The notes under the pieces were generated by a model. That model saw only the letters and a list, made by a program, of their open reading frames with translations. It was not told the DNA's origin and searched no databases. Made by a program: the position numbers and the translations under genes. Source: Branchiostoma belcheri (taxonomy: Eukaryota; Chordata; Leptocardii; Amphioxiformes; Branchiostomatidae). From it: a stretch of DNA of 64,000 nt. Positions 25,752 through 37,379 of the stretch are shown in pieces. Positions within the stretch are counted from its first letter, which is position 1. Each line of letters starts with the position of its first letter. The stretch is from NCBI RefSeq assembly GCF_001625305.1, contig NW_017804254.1, positions 854,544 to 918,543 of the forward strand. Direction: 5' to 3'.

Positions 25752-26412
25752 CATTGTACAAACCTGCACATCAGTGGAGAGCCTGTTGAAAACGTAAGGC
25801 AGTTCACATACCTCGGAAGCACCATGACAGCAGAAGGGGACACAGACACAGACATCAGTGCCCGCATAGGTAAGGCAGCATCAGTCTTCAGAAGGATGAA
25901 CCCAGTGTGGAACAGTGGGAAGATATCCAGAGTGCTGAAAACCAAGCTGCTACAGTCAGTAGTAATACCAACTGCACTCTATGCATGTGAAACATGGAAG
26001 ATAACAACAAGAATGCGGAACAAGCTGGATGCCTTCCAACAACGATGCCTCCGCAAAATTTTACACATAACATACAGAGACAGGATTACCAACGAGGAGG
26101 TATACCACAGAACTGGTACAAAACCACTCAGCATCACCATCACCGAGAGGAGGATGAGGTATGCTGGACATGTCCTCAGGATGACCTCAGACCGACACGC
26201 CAAAACATCTGTGTTTTGGAAACCAGAGGGCAAACGGAAAAGAGGGAGGCCTAAACTAACATGGCGACGTACCCTTCAAAAAGATCTGGAAAGCAGGGGG
26301 ATAACATTGAAGGATGCCGAGTCCCTCGCCGAAGACAGAGCAGAGTGGAGAAGACTTGCTGCCCAATGTGCCTTGCACGGGAGGAACTAAGTCTAAGTAA
26401 GTAAGTAATACA
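25752..26412 (+). mobile_element. 5'-truncated non-LTR retrotransposon (end of RT domain plus C-terminal region)
   Basis: An intact frame runs to 26390. Element homology starts near 25760 with an ISGEPVENVRQFTYLGSTMT segment (the YLGS motif found after the RT catalytic core). It continues through PTALYACETW, FQQRCLRKIL, GHVLRM and PEGKRKRGRPKLTWRRT. The stop is followed by a TAAGTCTAAGTAAGTAAGTAA tail. The 5' codons of the open frame (25596-25750) look like flanking DNA. The catalytic YxDD region is absent, so it is not autonomous. It is related to the copy at 1-408 but clearly diverged from it. Confidence 0.85.
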
Positions 26413-29031
26413 TTGTATACTACTTAGGCATGCTCAGCCTTGACGCAAGCGACAGAAGAAGTGTCGCACGCACGTATGTTCATGTTGTACTTCACATTTG
26501 ACTTTATCAGCAGCACAGAACTCTGATATACAGTTTGTTGGTATAGTATGTACGTTAGTATACTTACTGGTTGTGGTTTTAAGACCAATTAAATGCTAGC
26601 CTTAACTTGAACTTGTCAAATGTACTAATATTATGAGATAGATCGTGCAATTTATTCGCCACGTACAATTGCGCCCCCTACTGATTAGCGAGCATATTGC
26701 TTTTACTTTTACGAGCAGATGTCTGACAGGTGTTACGAATGTTGAGAGGCTTCCATAAACCTTTTTGGCAGTGAAAGACAAAAAACATAACAACTGCTCT
26801 CCTTTTTTTAATCACATAAAAGGCCATAAAACAAGTCCTCCTCTATGCCGTCATTCACCGGGTACGGGAATACCTAGATATGACTATGCTGCCGAGTTTC
26901 AATGATTTCGAATTTTCCGTTTTTTTTTTTTCATTTTCACTACCGATCTCTGGTGGGCCGATGAAAAAAGATATACCGTACCTAATTTGGATTTCCTGCG
27001 AGTTTTGCGACTATGAATGCGTTTGATGTATATACACTTCGTTGTCTGTCAGGAGATTAACTTAGTATTTGATTCTTTGATTTATTGTTGAGACACAAGT
27101 AGTATGTGAAGGTAAATGGTCAGGGGTTAATAAGGCTTTAAAATAGCCAACTAGCTATAGGATGACAAATCAAGCTCTTATATGTTGTAGTATTGTAAGG
27201 TACAAGACGCCACCTGGCGGTGAAACGTGCATCTGCACGTGTGTGGAAACGTGCCTGTGAGAGCGTAGCAGGTCTGTGCCTCAGGGCATGATGCGTTGTT
27301 CCGTCACACGAGTACCCTCTAAAACCGGCACAGAAGAATGGTGATGGTGTAACTCTCTGACCCTCCTTCCGTCTAAAGAAACACAAATGTTAACATGAAG
27401 GGTTGTAAATGGATTCTGTAGGGAACCGTGAGTCGACTCTTCGGGGTTATACTGGACAAAATTTCACACAGAAGGTAGCCAGGTGCTCAGGGGCCTTTGG
27501 CGTAAGATTATCAGGACAGAAGTATGCCGACATGGACATGTAGGACAGAGAAGAACGGGTGTCAATTAAACTGACTTAGGTGCTCGTTGAGGTCCAACTG
27601 AACAAACTTTCCTTGAAATGCCTGCATTTTCCTCCTTACACAGCTGCAGAGGTATGTGCCGGAACAATGGCACCTCCGGTTCAGACGTTTGCCAAGATTT
27701 TCCGCTCAGGTGGTTCTAAACTAATGGTGACCCAAAAGCCTCGGCCTTGTCTGACTTGGGTGTAAATATTGTAAACAAAACTGATTATTTACCACCCGAA
27801 ACTTTTGCCGTCACGCCAAAATTTCTAAGCTATAGTTCCAAAACCTATAACAGTTATAATGTAGGATGGATTTTAAGAATATTGAGGGAGATCTTTTGTA
27901 ACATGCTGGTCGTTTTGGTTGCACAGGTTGTGAGTCCATGAAATTTCCAGTTTTTGCCCCGAAGGACCAAAGTCATTTCATCTACATTTTTCCAGGATAT
28001 TCTAAAAGCGCTCCATGAATTTCCGTGCCAGTTCCGTCTTTCAGGACAACAGTTCCCTTTGTGATGCATGTGTCATTGTTAATTTTTAAGGTAGGGTTGG
28101 GACGATGAGTAATATATCTTCCATGATGACAAGGCCGTCCTTAATTCTCTATAAACACAATACAGGAGAGAGAAAGTCATAGAGAGTGAGTGGTTGGGCT
28201 TAGACTCTCGTCAAATTTGTCGAAATCACTATGACAAGAAAATTTAAAAGATTATCATTTCACTTGGTAGTGTCACAATGATTCATCCATCTGTCAGTTC
28301 TACAAACACAATACAGGAGGTACAGAAAATCACAGAGGGTGGGTGGTTGGGCTTAGGCTCTCGTCAAATTTGCCGAAATCACTATGATAAGAAAATTTAA
28401 AAGATTATCATTTTCACGTGGTTGTATCACAATATGATTCATCTGTCAGTTTTAGTCCATCTCCCTGAGGCGGTCCGTGTCTGAACAGCTGACACAGCAC
28501 AAGATAACAGGAACAATCTCATTTGCATATCTCAGAAATATACTGCCCCATAAGCAATTGTAGGATCTCGGGGGGGAGGGGGGGGGCAGTAATTAGAACA
28601 CTATACCCAGAGAATCGGCGGAACTAGAGAAGTAACGCCTATAATTTGATGACTATTCTTTGACGGGAAATGATCCTAACAACGACCACAATTATGGCGA
28701 GTGAGTCATAATTATGACCGCCATCTTGGTCTCCACAATTTTTGGAGCTGCAAGTCATACACTCTTATCACTGGCGTGTTTTGAAAGTGTACCCGTCCGT
28801 TATTACTAAGCATTGCTAGCTAATTTCATAGTATTACATCGAAAGCTGTTTATTGTCATACGGAACTTAGGAGTCTTTTTTAGATCGTGAATCATTACAT
28901 GAATGAAGAATGGTTCAAACAAAGAAACGAACACAGAGAACGGCCCAAATAAAAGCAACCTGGTTCATTCATATAAATCTATGGGGTAATAAACCAACAT
29001 AAACTCTTTTATAACCGAAAAGATAGAAGTC
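26413..29031. other. Intergenic region between retrotransposon and DNAJC7
   Basis: No coding sequence supported. It holds the tandem duplication at 28151-28455, a poly-G run near 28570, and an isolated CCATCTTGG YY1-like motif at about 28723. Confidence 0.6.
28151..28455 (+). repeat. Two-copy tandem duplication, about 150 bp per unit
   Basis: Copy 1 starts at 28151 and copy 2 at 28301. Both contain AAACACAATACAGGAG, GTGGTTGGGCTTAG, CTCTCGTCAAATTTG and AAATCACTATGA in the same order with a few percent divergence. Confidence 0.9.
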
Positions 29032-29037
29032 TTTATT
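29032..29037 (-). terminator. Poly(A) signal of DNAJC7
   Basis: AATAAA on the minus strand, about 455 bp past the DNAJC7 stop. It is the first canonical hexamer seen in that direction and suggests a genuine 3' UTR rather than an inert gene copy. Confidence 0.6.
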
Positions 29038-29490
29038 CACCATAACCCACCGGTTGCACCGTGCCCCACCCGTACAAAATCTACACTGTGGATTGTTCAT
29101 AGAACAGATATTTAAGCATGTGCTTGTTGTGAACAATTATTGCTTGCATAGAAGACAGACTTTGGAAATATAATATAAGCGCTGTTCACATGCCCATGCG
29201 TTATATTTCTCCTGTTTTAGATTATAATAAAAAATAGGATATGGCTCGAGTACTGAGGACGTGATATGTTCTGTGCACGTGTCAGTACAGTAACGTCCTT
29301 GGCAGCAGTATCGCTTTTCAAATGTGATTGAGAACATACTTAAAGATCTCTTTTCCTTCTACCAGCACATATGAAGTACAAATTTAAGCTAAGGAAGCAG
29401 TCCGGTAACGCAGTGAAATTAGCCATGATTTGTCCTCTACCTGGTCTATACAGGAAGTATGCATACTCAACACCTAACCCACTTATTGCG

Positions 29491-31210
29491 TCATACATGA
29501 TGGAACTTGAATCGGCTACTTGTGAATCCTCTACTAGCAAACCCATAACGTTGTCTACCCCCTGGGTTAGCTCCTGGGTTAGCGTTGAACCCATGTGCAT
29601 GTGTTTGTCCAAATCTACCAGTCCTCTGAGTCTGGGTGGGGTACGTTACCAGTTCCGAACTTTGAAAACCCTCCAAAGCGTCCTGTACCCCCTCCATGGC
29701 TTGTTCCAGGTCGTACCGTCGTTTTTCCTCGGCGTCTGACAGCACACCGTACGCTTCGCTGATCTCCTTAAACCTCTTCTCCTGTATGGCTTTCTCCTCC
29801 TCGCTGGAATCCACGTTTTTATCCGGATGACATTCCTTTGCCTTCTTCCTGTACGCTTTCTTAATTACATCCAAACTTGCCGTCCGCTCTACCCCCACGG
29901 ATTTGATAATAGTCCCTGGACGTACTTCTCTTCAGCGCCTTCTTCGCCTCTTGAAGGAACTGCAGGTGTTCCGGCGTTCTGTCTTGATCGCATACTCTTT
30001 CGTAGTCTGAAACAGCCTGTTCGAATTGTTCCATCTCCATGTAACACTTGGCCCTCCGGAGGTAGGCTTTTGTGTATGATTCATCCAGTTTGATGGCATT
30101 TGTGCAGTCCTCAATGGCCTGTACCAGTTTGTTCATTTTGACACAGACCACGGCTCGGTTGTAGTACAGTTTTGAGTTCGTCAAATCGATTAGTGGGTCA
30201 ATGGCGAGCGCCTCCGTGTACCTGTCGAACGCCTCCTCGTATTTGTTTGCCTTGAAGGCATCGTTACCTTCTTCTTTCTTGGTGGCAAGCGCCTGGGCTT
30301 TTTCTAGCGCAGCGTTGGTCTTCTCGTGGTCGGGAGAAATGTCCAACACTTGTTCAAAGTGTACGAAGGCGTCGTCAATGTTCCCCTGGTAGTATAGACA
30401 CAGCCCCATGGCGTACAGAGCGTCTACGTTCTGGGGTTGGTACTCCAGAACCTCGCTCAGTACTTCGTGTGCTTCGTTATAGTTCCGCATCATGACCATG
30501 CTCTCTCCCTTGTACACCCTGTATTTAGCACACTGAGGGACCTGCTTGATAGCTTTGTCCATGTAAAACAACACCCGCCTGTAGTCCCCTTTCTCCATGT
30601 CACGCTCGGCGAAAGACTGCAAATGAATCAGGTCCTTGGCGACCCGGAGGTCACTGGAAATGGCCTGGTTTTTCGGCTCCAGCATCTGGGCTTTGGTGTA
30701 AACTTCCGTGGCTTCTTTAGGTCGTCCAAGGGCGAGTAAGCACTCCCCGTGGCTGCAGTACGCGTCCACACAGTCCGGGGCGAAGTCGGTGGCTTGGACC
30801 GCGTCCATAATGGCGTCGTCGTACTTGCCGAGCATGATGTTACAACCGGCCCTCCCCGCCAGGTAGTCTGGACAGGTGGGGCACGCCTCGACCGCGTCGG
30901 TCCAGTGCTTCAGGGCCTTCTCGTAATTTTTACAGTTCATGAACGTGTTGGCCATCTTGACGGCCATCAAGGCCCGTCGGCGGGCAGCCATGTCCTCCCC
31001 TCCCGCGGCTGTCCCGTTGGCTTGCATGGTGGAGCCGGGGGACCGGAATCGGGCTCGCTTGCCCGGCACCCCACCTAAGATGGCGCCCGAGGAACGCGGG
31101 TTGTAGTTCCTGTCTGACAGGGCAGACAGTTCCTCCTCGCTGTCGGTTCGCGCGAGCTTATGTCCTGCCGTTTTTCTGTTTTCCTGACCGTAGAGACGGC
31201 TCACCGGCAT
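29491..31210 (-). CDS. DNAJC7: DNAJC7-like TPR/J-domain co-chaperone, intronless, one apparent frameshift
   Basis: DNAJC7 (TPR2) binds Hsp70 and Hsp90 through TPR motifs and stimulates Hsp70 ATPase through a C-terminal J domain. The first frame (31210 to about 29898) gives a Met-start protein with an extension of about 65 residues, then tandem TPRs from [19 protein letters not shown] to [24 protein letters not shown]. It reaches SRDYYQI, the first J-domain helix, at which point the frame is lost. The next frame (29898 to 29491) continues [20 protein letters not shown] with the HPD motif in CHPDKN, then [19 protein letters not shown], and ends SSRFKFHHV. One extra base around 29897-29900 explains the break. 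Vertebrate DNAJC7 has many introns and this copy has none across 1.7 kb, so it is probably an old retrogene. The frameshift may be a sequencing error or an early pseudogene lesion; the rest is free of stops. Confidence 0.88.
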
Positions 31211-31445
31211 GGTGGTTCCTGGGAGCGGGGTGACGTCTGTGTGTGTTCGGTCGCGGTCCCAACTATCAAACTGGGATCACAACCGCCCGCGACCCTTAAT
31301 ATAAAACCTTCCCCTATGGGAGTGGAAAAAGCCGGTGACGTAGGGCGGATCGTTGCCGGTTACTCAGGTTTGAACAATAACAAGGATGTTTGTGACGTGG
31401 AATCACGGGACGGAGAGACACTAAACTGTCCAAAATGGCGACAAA
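31211..31445 (-). promoter_or_regulatory. DNAJC7 upstream region: TATA-like box and three TGACGT motifs
   Basis: On the minus strand TTTTATATTA lies at 31297-31306, about 90 bp upstream of the ATG. TGACGT cores (CRE/ATF-type half sites) occur at 31231-31236, 31336-31341 and 31393-31398. A CCAAAATGGCG motif is at about 31430. The assignment as a promoter is inferred from position. Confidence 0.45.
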
Positions 31446-32176
31446 AGTGCCCAGGGCGGTGGAGATGAGAGAGACAACCGTCTCAAAACACCTGGCGTGA
31501 CGGCGTTCTTTGCTGTGCTTCCCGTCAATTCCGTTTTAGTTTAGATAACACATGCGTGCGAAAAGCTCGGAAAATCCGCGTGCCTGTAAAATTGATCGCT
31601 CTTGATGACAGGTTAGACTATTCCTTTATGGCGTGAAGAATTGTCTTAAGGTTGATGAATAATGAGGACATCCCCGAGGAACATGCCCATATTTGGAAGA
31701 AGCTACTTTAATTGCAAAAAGAGTGGTTCTACAAGTTCTGCCTCTACCATATATGGAAGTGGCATGACTGTCCCGGGGGACATCTAAATGGTTCTTTATC
31801 TGTTTCACTAAAAATTTGTTCGTCAGCGATTTGTGATTTTGAATTTCTATTTGGACCAATTTGTACCATACCGGAGAAGTCATCAGCAAAACAATTCACT
31901 CGATTTGTATTTTGATTAAACACTAAGAATGTTCCGGTGTCATTTATGTAGGTCAGACAGATCTTTTTTCTTGATCACCTGTTGTCCGAAAATAGATTCG
32001 ATATTTTTACAAAGCAAAGCAAAGCAAAACAAATGTAGTTCCGTATCGTCAATGTGTTTATTTGTGTTTTCTTTGTTTTATTCACTTTCGCTTAGTTCAT
32101 TTCCGCTTTTGTTTTGTTTTCTTAGACCTAAGAAAGAAGCAATTCTTTAAGTATATGCTTGAAAGCGGTACAAGTA

Positions 32177-32389
32177 TGTCATCGCTAGCCTCTACCAGGC
32201 TTCGAGAGGCGGCTTGAAGGAGTAAAAATTGGCCAAATAGAGAGATAACATATACCTGGGAGTTCGTCCAATGGAGAGTACAGTTTGCCGCATCCAAGTA
32301 CTTTCTTAAGTCATATCACTATAATTTGGCCAATCAAGTTCTACTCTTTCCAGTCGCCTCTCGAAGCCTGGTAGAGGCTATGTCACCGT
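32177..32389 (+). mobile_element. MITE with about 40-bp inverted ends starting TAGCCTCTACC
   Basis: The body 32186-32380 (195 bp) has left end TAGCCTCTACCAGGCTTCGA continuing GAGGCG. The right end is the same in reverse for 26 bp and then similar to about 50 bp. Flanks TGTCATCGC and TGTCACCGT look like a 9-bp target duplication with two mismatches. There is no ORF. Confidence 0.8.
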
Positions 32390-34426
32390 ATGTCGGGCAA
32401 TACGCGATGGAATTTTGCAATACTGCACGGCGACCAAACTGACTTTGCTTGGAGTGGCACATCGGTGAACCCGAGGTCGCCTGGTCCCCGTAGCGGTTGA
32501 CAATTACCAGTGCGTGAACAATGTGACTGGAATACCGGCGAATAAATTACGGCGGCTGGAAAGCATTTCTCATTTCTCGTCGTTCTCGATGTCGATAGAC
32601 TCCGGTTGTTACACCAAGCTTAAGGAGGCATAAATGAAATTTTAAGCTCATTGCAAGGAGGCTAAACATCAAGCTCCTTTTTAACACAATTTGGACGAAA
32701 AAATTTGGACGAAATTGTGTAATATTAGCAACGTAAGGCCCCACCTTACTAGTAATACATGTGTACTAGTAGTTTTGAAACTTTATTTTTAAATATTCTC
32801 AGACACAGTTTCGAAGAACAATGCCAAATGTCTCGCCATGCTTTCACTACTAACTTTGCTGCTCTAAGAATAATGCTCTCTGCAGTTAAGTTGCTGCTGT
32901 AAGAATAATATAATTTTCAACGCTGTAAGAATGATATAATTTTCAAACCAAACGGAAAGCAATGGCTTGAAATGTGCCAGCCGTGTTATGAACGGACTAC
33001 TGTACATCCGTGACGCCGGGTCTGCGGGGTCCGACCCAGTCAGGCCCTGGACGTTTATAAACTCAATAATGAAATGTTTACAAAGGCTTAGCTGCCTTGA
33101 CATCTCCTCTGTATGCTCTGTTTACTTCCGTAAACATAACCCACACACACATCAGGTGCTTTTCTAGTGAAATTTTTTGCAAGAGTTTTCAAATCTGGGA
33201 ATTACACCCTAGTATTCTTCTTGAAAGAAAAAGAGGCGTGAGACGATGAGAGACCCTTCTCAAATAATTTACAATTGATAACTTTGATATTTTTTATCTT
33301 TGTGCAAAAAGATATTGAAGATATGTAATGTTGAATTGCGATTCGACATGTGGTTCCGCCCAGACGGTTTCTAATAAATGAAATAACAAGTGATTTATTT
33401 TGCATCACTGGTCATATTTGTTGTCAATGAGTCGCCTATAAATAGTAACATTACTAGGTCAGAAGTTAAGGAGCGCCTTGGTCAGATCGAGTGCTTTTTC
33501 TCTCTCATGTTTTGAAGTTAACGAACTGTCAAACCAAGGCGGTTTACCTCTATAATCTCCTTGGTAAAACATAAAAGTTTATTCAATTGAAGATCTCGAA
33601 AAAATACACACCGGGCCGGTGTTGTTTACCGTGGCCCATGTTCGTTATTTAACGGATCGAGGAGAAGCTGCTTTCAAACACAGTGGTCTTGTCAGTATTA
33701 TACAAACGGACGAGTGGCATATACCCAGCCGCCTGGGCTACAGAACGGATCTTAAGATAGTCGTAACACAAGTGGAGCACCCTGCGCGACCCGTCGTCTT
33801 TGCAAGGTCACTGTTGTCTTTGACCGGAAGAATTCAATTCCTGCAGCTAGGTGAAAAATATGGGGAGCACCAACGATGATATGTTATTACCCGTGATATC
33901 TCTTTATAAGGAGATATTCTATATGCAATAAAAAAAATAAATAAAATAGACAATTTGAAAAAGAAAAGACATCGATATATCATTCTTTAATTATAGCCTC
34001 TACTTATCATGAAAGATCATGGAGGTAGAAGTAGAGATATCAAGATACAGAGAAGAAAGTCGTAGATAGAGAGACAGAAGAGAAAGAGAATGGGTGGGGG
34101 CGAAAGGGAAGAAAGGAAGAAGAATTTAAAGCTGTCCAAGTCTCTTATTCAGCCGCACCAAAGCGCCCCCCCCCCCACCATATTTCTACTACAACCGCAC
34201 AGACGATTCTGATGGTGCATTTTCAGGTAAGGACGCTAGTAGGAGCCTCTGTCATGCGTCCGTTATGAATACATGTGGCACATCTGACAGAAAACAATCA
34301 AACGTTTTATATACGGTTGAAAATGGGTTATAGCATTGGTGGACGCTCGTAAACTCACAGAATGTCATATGTTAAAGTTTTCAAAGTTGTGTGAAATAGT
34401 GACATGATTCATACTACTGTCCGTGT
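32390..34426. other. Intergenic region, nothing recognised
   Basis: Short ORFs only, none with a recognisable motif. A purine-rich stretch lies at 34020-34120 and a poly-C run near 34168. Confidence 0.55.
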
Positions 34427-35240
34427 AAAAAGGACACGACCTCATACCTGCGCCAAATGATGTTTAAACTTCCGGTCGACGAATTATACAATTTTAGTCA
34501 TTGATTTCGCAAATAAGAGCCTCATTTGCATGGATTACATCAGTTATGATATTCTCCACCCAATGCCAGCCTTATCTGAAGAAGGCTATTCTAGCACTTC
34601 CTCATAATTATCTTTATTGATGTTCACCTTCACTTAACTCCCAAATGCGGCAAGTATAAAATTCACAGCAATTACAACTATACAATTATAACAGGTTCTC
34701 ATTAATTTTATAATTTCTATCCTCAGATCATGTCACAAGTGTTTCATAGTCCTATCGAACGAAGCAGATTTATAGAATTTCCTCATTAATTATGCAAATT
34801 AGCTCTTGATTTGCATAATTGCCATCTGATTATGTCAAGCATCACTTCAGCTACCTACATACCAAAAATCACGACAATCCGTCAACCAGTTCTTGAGTTC
34901 AACAAACGCTCCTGCAGTTCCAGAACAAGCTGATAGGGAGCCCAAACTCATGTCACTTCTTTCCTACCCCAAGAGCTATCAACCAACCAAAATTCGTGAC
35001 CCTAGCATGTCCAGATCATGAGATATCAAAACCAGAAGTTCTGCTGCAGTACCAACAAAACCCGTCAGGGAGGGCAAAATCTCATCATTTCTAGGTCTCA
35101 TCAAGACCTACACACCTACGAAGTTTCATGACAATGCATATCCAGCTTCTTGAGTTATGCTGTTCACAGACAGACAGACAAACAGGCAGACAGACAAACA
35201 CTACCGAAAATATAACCTTCTTGACGAAGGTAATAACATA
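34427..35240 (+). repeat. Interspersed repeat, about 0.8 kb, with CAGACAGACAAAC tail
   Basis: Segments such as GACGAATTATACA, TTGATTTCGCAAATAAGAGC and ATTGATGTTCACCTTCACT recur in order at 41500-41815. The 3' part (AGAAGTTCTGCTGCAGT and the CAGA-rich tail) recurs at 8829-8960. It is probably a nonautonomous element; the family is not identified. Confidence 0.7.
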
Positions 35241-35293
35241 TTTCCAACACGAGTAATCGTAAAAAGAAATATAAACTTATCTGTTAAAATGAA

Positions 35294-35403
35294 ACAGTTA
35301 CCTAGCCTGGGTTCCATCCTGGTTAGTTTACGTCCGCTCCTACAGTCGCTACTGTAGGAGCGGACGTAAACTAACCAGGATGGAACCCAGGCTAACAGTT
35401 ACC
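35294..35403 (+). mobile_element. Near-perfect palindromic MITE with perfect 9-bp target duplication
   Basis: The body 35303-35394 (92 bp) has two perfectly complementary 44-bp arms, starting TAGCCTGGGTTCCATCCTGG, around a 4-base loop CGCT. ACAGTTACC is duplicated exactly at 35294-35302 and 35395-35403. This indicates a young insertion; the 9-bp duplication suggests a Mutator-like transposase. Degenerate relatives are at 44690-44747 and perhaps 42698-42747. Confidence 0.9.
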
Positions 35404-35673
35404 CCTATCAGCACGTGAATTAAAACACTCTGAATTTGAAAAAAAGCCTGGCCTCAAAAGAATTAAGCTTCATTAAGACTTTTCGATTTGCTTAATACAG
35501 CAATCACACGTAACAAAGGCAGTCGCAAGACCTTTTTTCCACCCACGGAAAGCTGACCTCAACGTTTCGTGGTAACCATGGGACCATGTATCCCACGAAA
35601 AAAAAATGTCATCGTCGCGCCTTACTAATACTGCCACATTCAGAGGAGGGATTGTGAATGTTACTGTCCTCAG

Positions 35674-37185
35674 TCCAATTTTTCCCATAATTTGGGTGAG
35701 ATACATGAAATCATATCTAACACCCCACTGTCTCGTGGTCTCCAAACAGCATACCTCGTTATCAGTCTGGTCATCGCCGCAGGATGCAACTTACTTCTCA
35801 TTTTCTTGGTCTGGAAAACAGAGCTTCTACGGAAACCCCGTCACTACCTACGGTGTAACCTGGCGCTGGAAGACATCATCTTCACAGGATGCATGATTCC
35901 GTCGGTGATCTATCTCCTTTTCAGCGATTACGTCAGTATCAGCCGACATTTGACGTGTGTCGAACCGTTGGTGGTCCCAATGTCAACAGTGTCAATGTTT
36001 GGTACGTACCTCCTCATGGCAATAGAGCTGTACTACTTCATATGTCATCCGCTGCACTACGGTACTAACGTCACTACAAAGCGCGTCTTCATCGGGATAG
36101 TTTCTGTCAGAGCCTTCGCCTTGTTCTTTGGGGTCGGGCCTACGGTTATCAAACGATTGCAGAACTCCGACGACAGCCTACTATGTCAGCTAGAGCCTTT
36201 CAACAGCACCAACCCGGCCGCCATCTTCAGAAACATTTGCGGACTTTCCGTAGTGTTTGCCGTCTTGGCCATCCTCATAATCTACTACATTGTCTACAAG
36301 GAAGCCAGGAAACAACAAGAGAGGGATGAGCAGCGTCACTTGTGGCTTTGCCAGATCAAAGCCTTCAGAAAACTGGCACCACATATCGTTGTCTTAGCTG
36401 TGTCTGTGGCATCCTACCTATTCCTGGTTGCCTCGGGTCGGGCTGTGCTCAATGGTGGAGAGAAGGTATCAACTTCTCGGCTCATAACAGTCGTAGTGGC
36501 CAATCGGATCTTCCTGACGGTATCATCGATGGTAAACCCCATCATCTACAGCTTCAGGCAGCCAGAGTTCCGACGAGCTCTGAGGGAGTTGTGCGGCTTG
36601 TCTAACAGTAACAACATACCTTTGGTACCACCACCACCACCACCTGTACACCGAGGGCAGGGCGTGGCCGTTATCAACTTTCCGGTCCACCATGATGAAG
36701 AGACATCAGACGAAGCGCTCACGGCAGCATCACTTTCTCAAAATGCAAACGGACAGCATGGAGAACAGGCACCACCTTCCAGTCCAGACCAAATACAGGC
36801 AGAGACAGAAGGACAACAGGCAGAGCATGGAGAACAGGCACCACCTCTCAGTCCAGACCTAACACAAGCAAAGACGCGTGGCCAGCAGACAGAGGTACAC
36901 GACGAACGAGCACCTGGCCACTGTGAAGCAGAGGCCGTACTGACCGTACAGGCGGACGTACATCTCAACCCAACACCACCTACTACGGCTGAACGCAGCG
37001 GTCTGCCGAAATCAGCCCCTCCTCAACAACACGGTCGAAAGATGACAGTCGAAACTTTTCCACCAGAACCAAAAAGCCAGAAAGACGAGGACGTCATCGA
37101 TGTCTGTGGCAAAAAAGAGACGGTAATCACGAGAGAACGCGTCCGAAAGTTGGCATGGCATGACTGCCATGAGAGCAAAGTCTGA
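35674..37185 (+). CDS. Class A GPCR, tandem paralogue 1 (no in-frame ATG at its 5' end)
   Basis: A seven-transmembrane receptor. Landmarks are TM2 NLALEDII with the conserved Asp, the TM3 Cys and ELYYFICHPLHY in place of the usual DRY/ERY box, an extracellular-loop Cys (LLCQLEP) with an NST glycosylation site, TM6 KLAPHIVVLAVS, and TM7 NPIIYSFRQPEFRRAL. The CHPLHY, KAF and NPIIYSFR segments resemble the olfactory-receptor-like intronless GPCRs of amphioxus, but the Pro/Gln-rich tail of about 180 residues is unusually long. The frame is open from 35629, after a TAA at 35626-35628, but has no ATG before TM2. A good acceptor (CTGTCCTCAG) at 35673 would let an upstream exon join in phase 0, so I start there. 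Over 90% identical to the gene at 38348. Ligand unknown. Confidence 0.85.
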   Translation, partial: SNFSHNLGEIHEIISNTPLSRGLQTAYLVISLVIAAGCNLLLIFLVWKTELLRKPRHYLRCNLALEDIIFTGCMIPSVIYLLFSDYVSISRHLTCVEPLVVPMSTVSMFGTYLLMAIELYYFICHPLHYGTNVTTKRVFIGIVSVRAFALFFGVGPTVIKRLQNSDDSLLCQLEPFNSTNPAAIFRNICGLSVVFAVLAILIIYYIVYKEARKQQERDEQRHLWLCQIKAFRKLAPHIVVLAVSVASYLFLVASGRAVLNGGEKVSTSRLITVVVANRIFLTVSSMVNPIIYSFRQPEFRRALRELCGLSNSNNIPLVPPPPPPVHRGQGVAVINFPVHHDEETSDEALTAASLSQNANGQHGEQAPPSSPDQIQAETEGQQAEHGEQAPPLSPDLTQAKTRGQQTEVHDERAPGHCEAEAVLTVQADVHLNPTPPTTAERSGLPKSAPPQQHGRKMTVETFPPEPKSQKDEDVIDVCGKKETVITRERVRKLAWHDCHESKV

Positions 37186-37379
37186 ACTGTGTACAACTTT
37201 CAAGCCCGTGATCAAGAGGGTACGTACGTAGACTGTTAACGTTGGACCTGTAGAAAAATGAATAATTAGAATTTTTCTGGACTGAATGTCTCATTATCAA
37301 CCAGAATAGAAAGGATTTTGGAATGTTACCGAACTCCAGTTATCAAACTACTGGTCAACATAACAGGTCTAGGAGCGTG

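Noticed and set aside
29371..31468. Plus-strand ORFs opposite DNAJC7 (e.g. 29371-29739, 30437-30739, 30749-31078)
   Set aside because: Shadows of a GC-rich coding sequence on the minus strand; no family resemblance.
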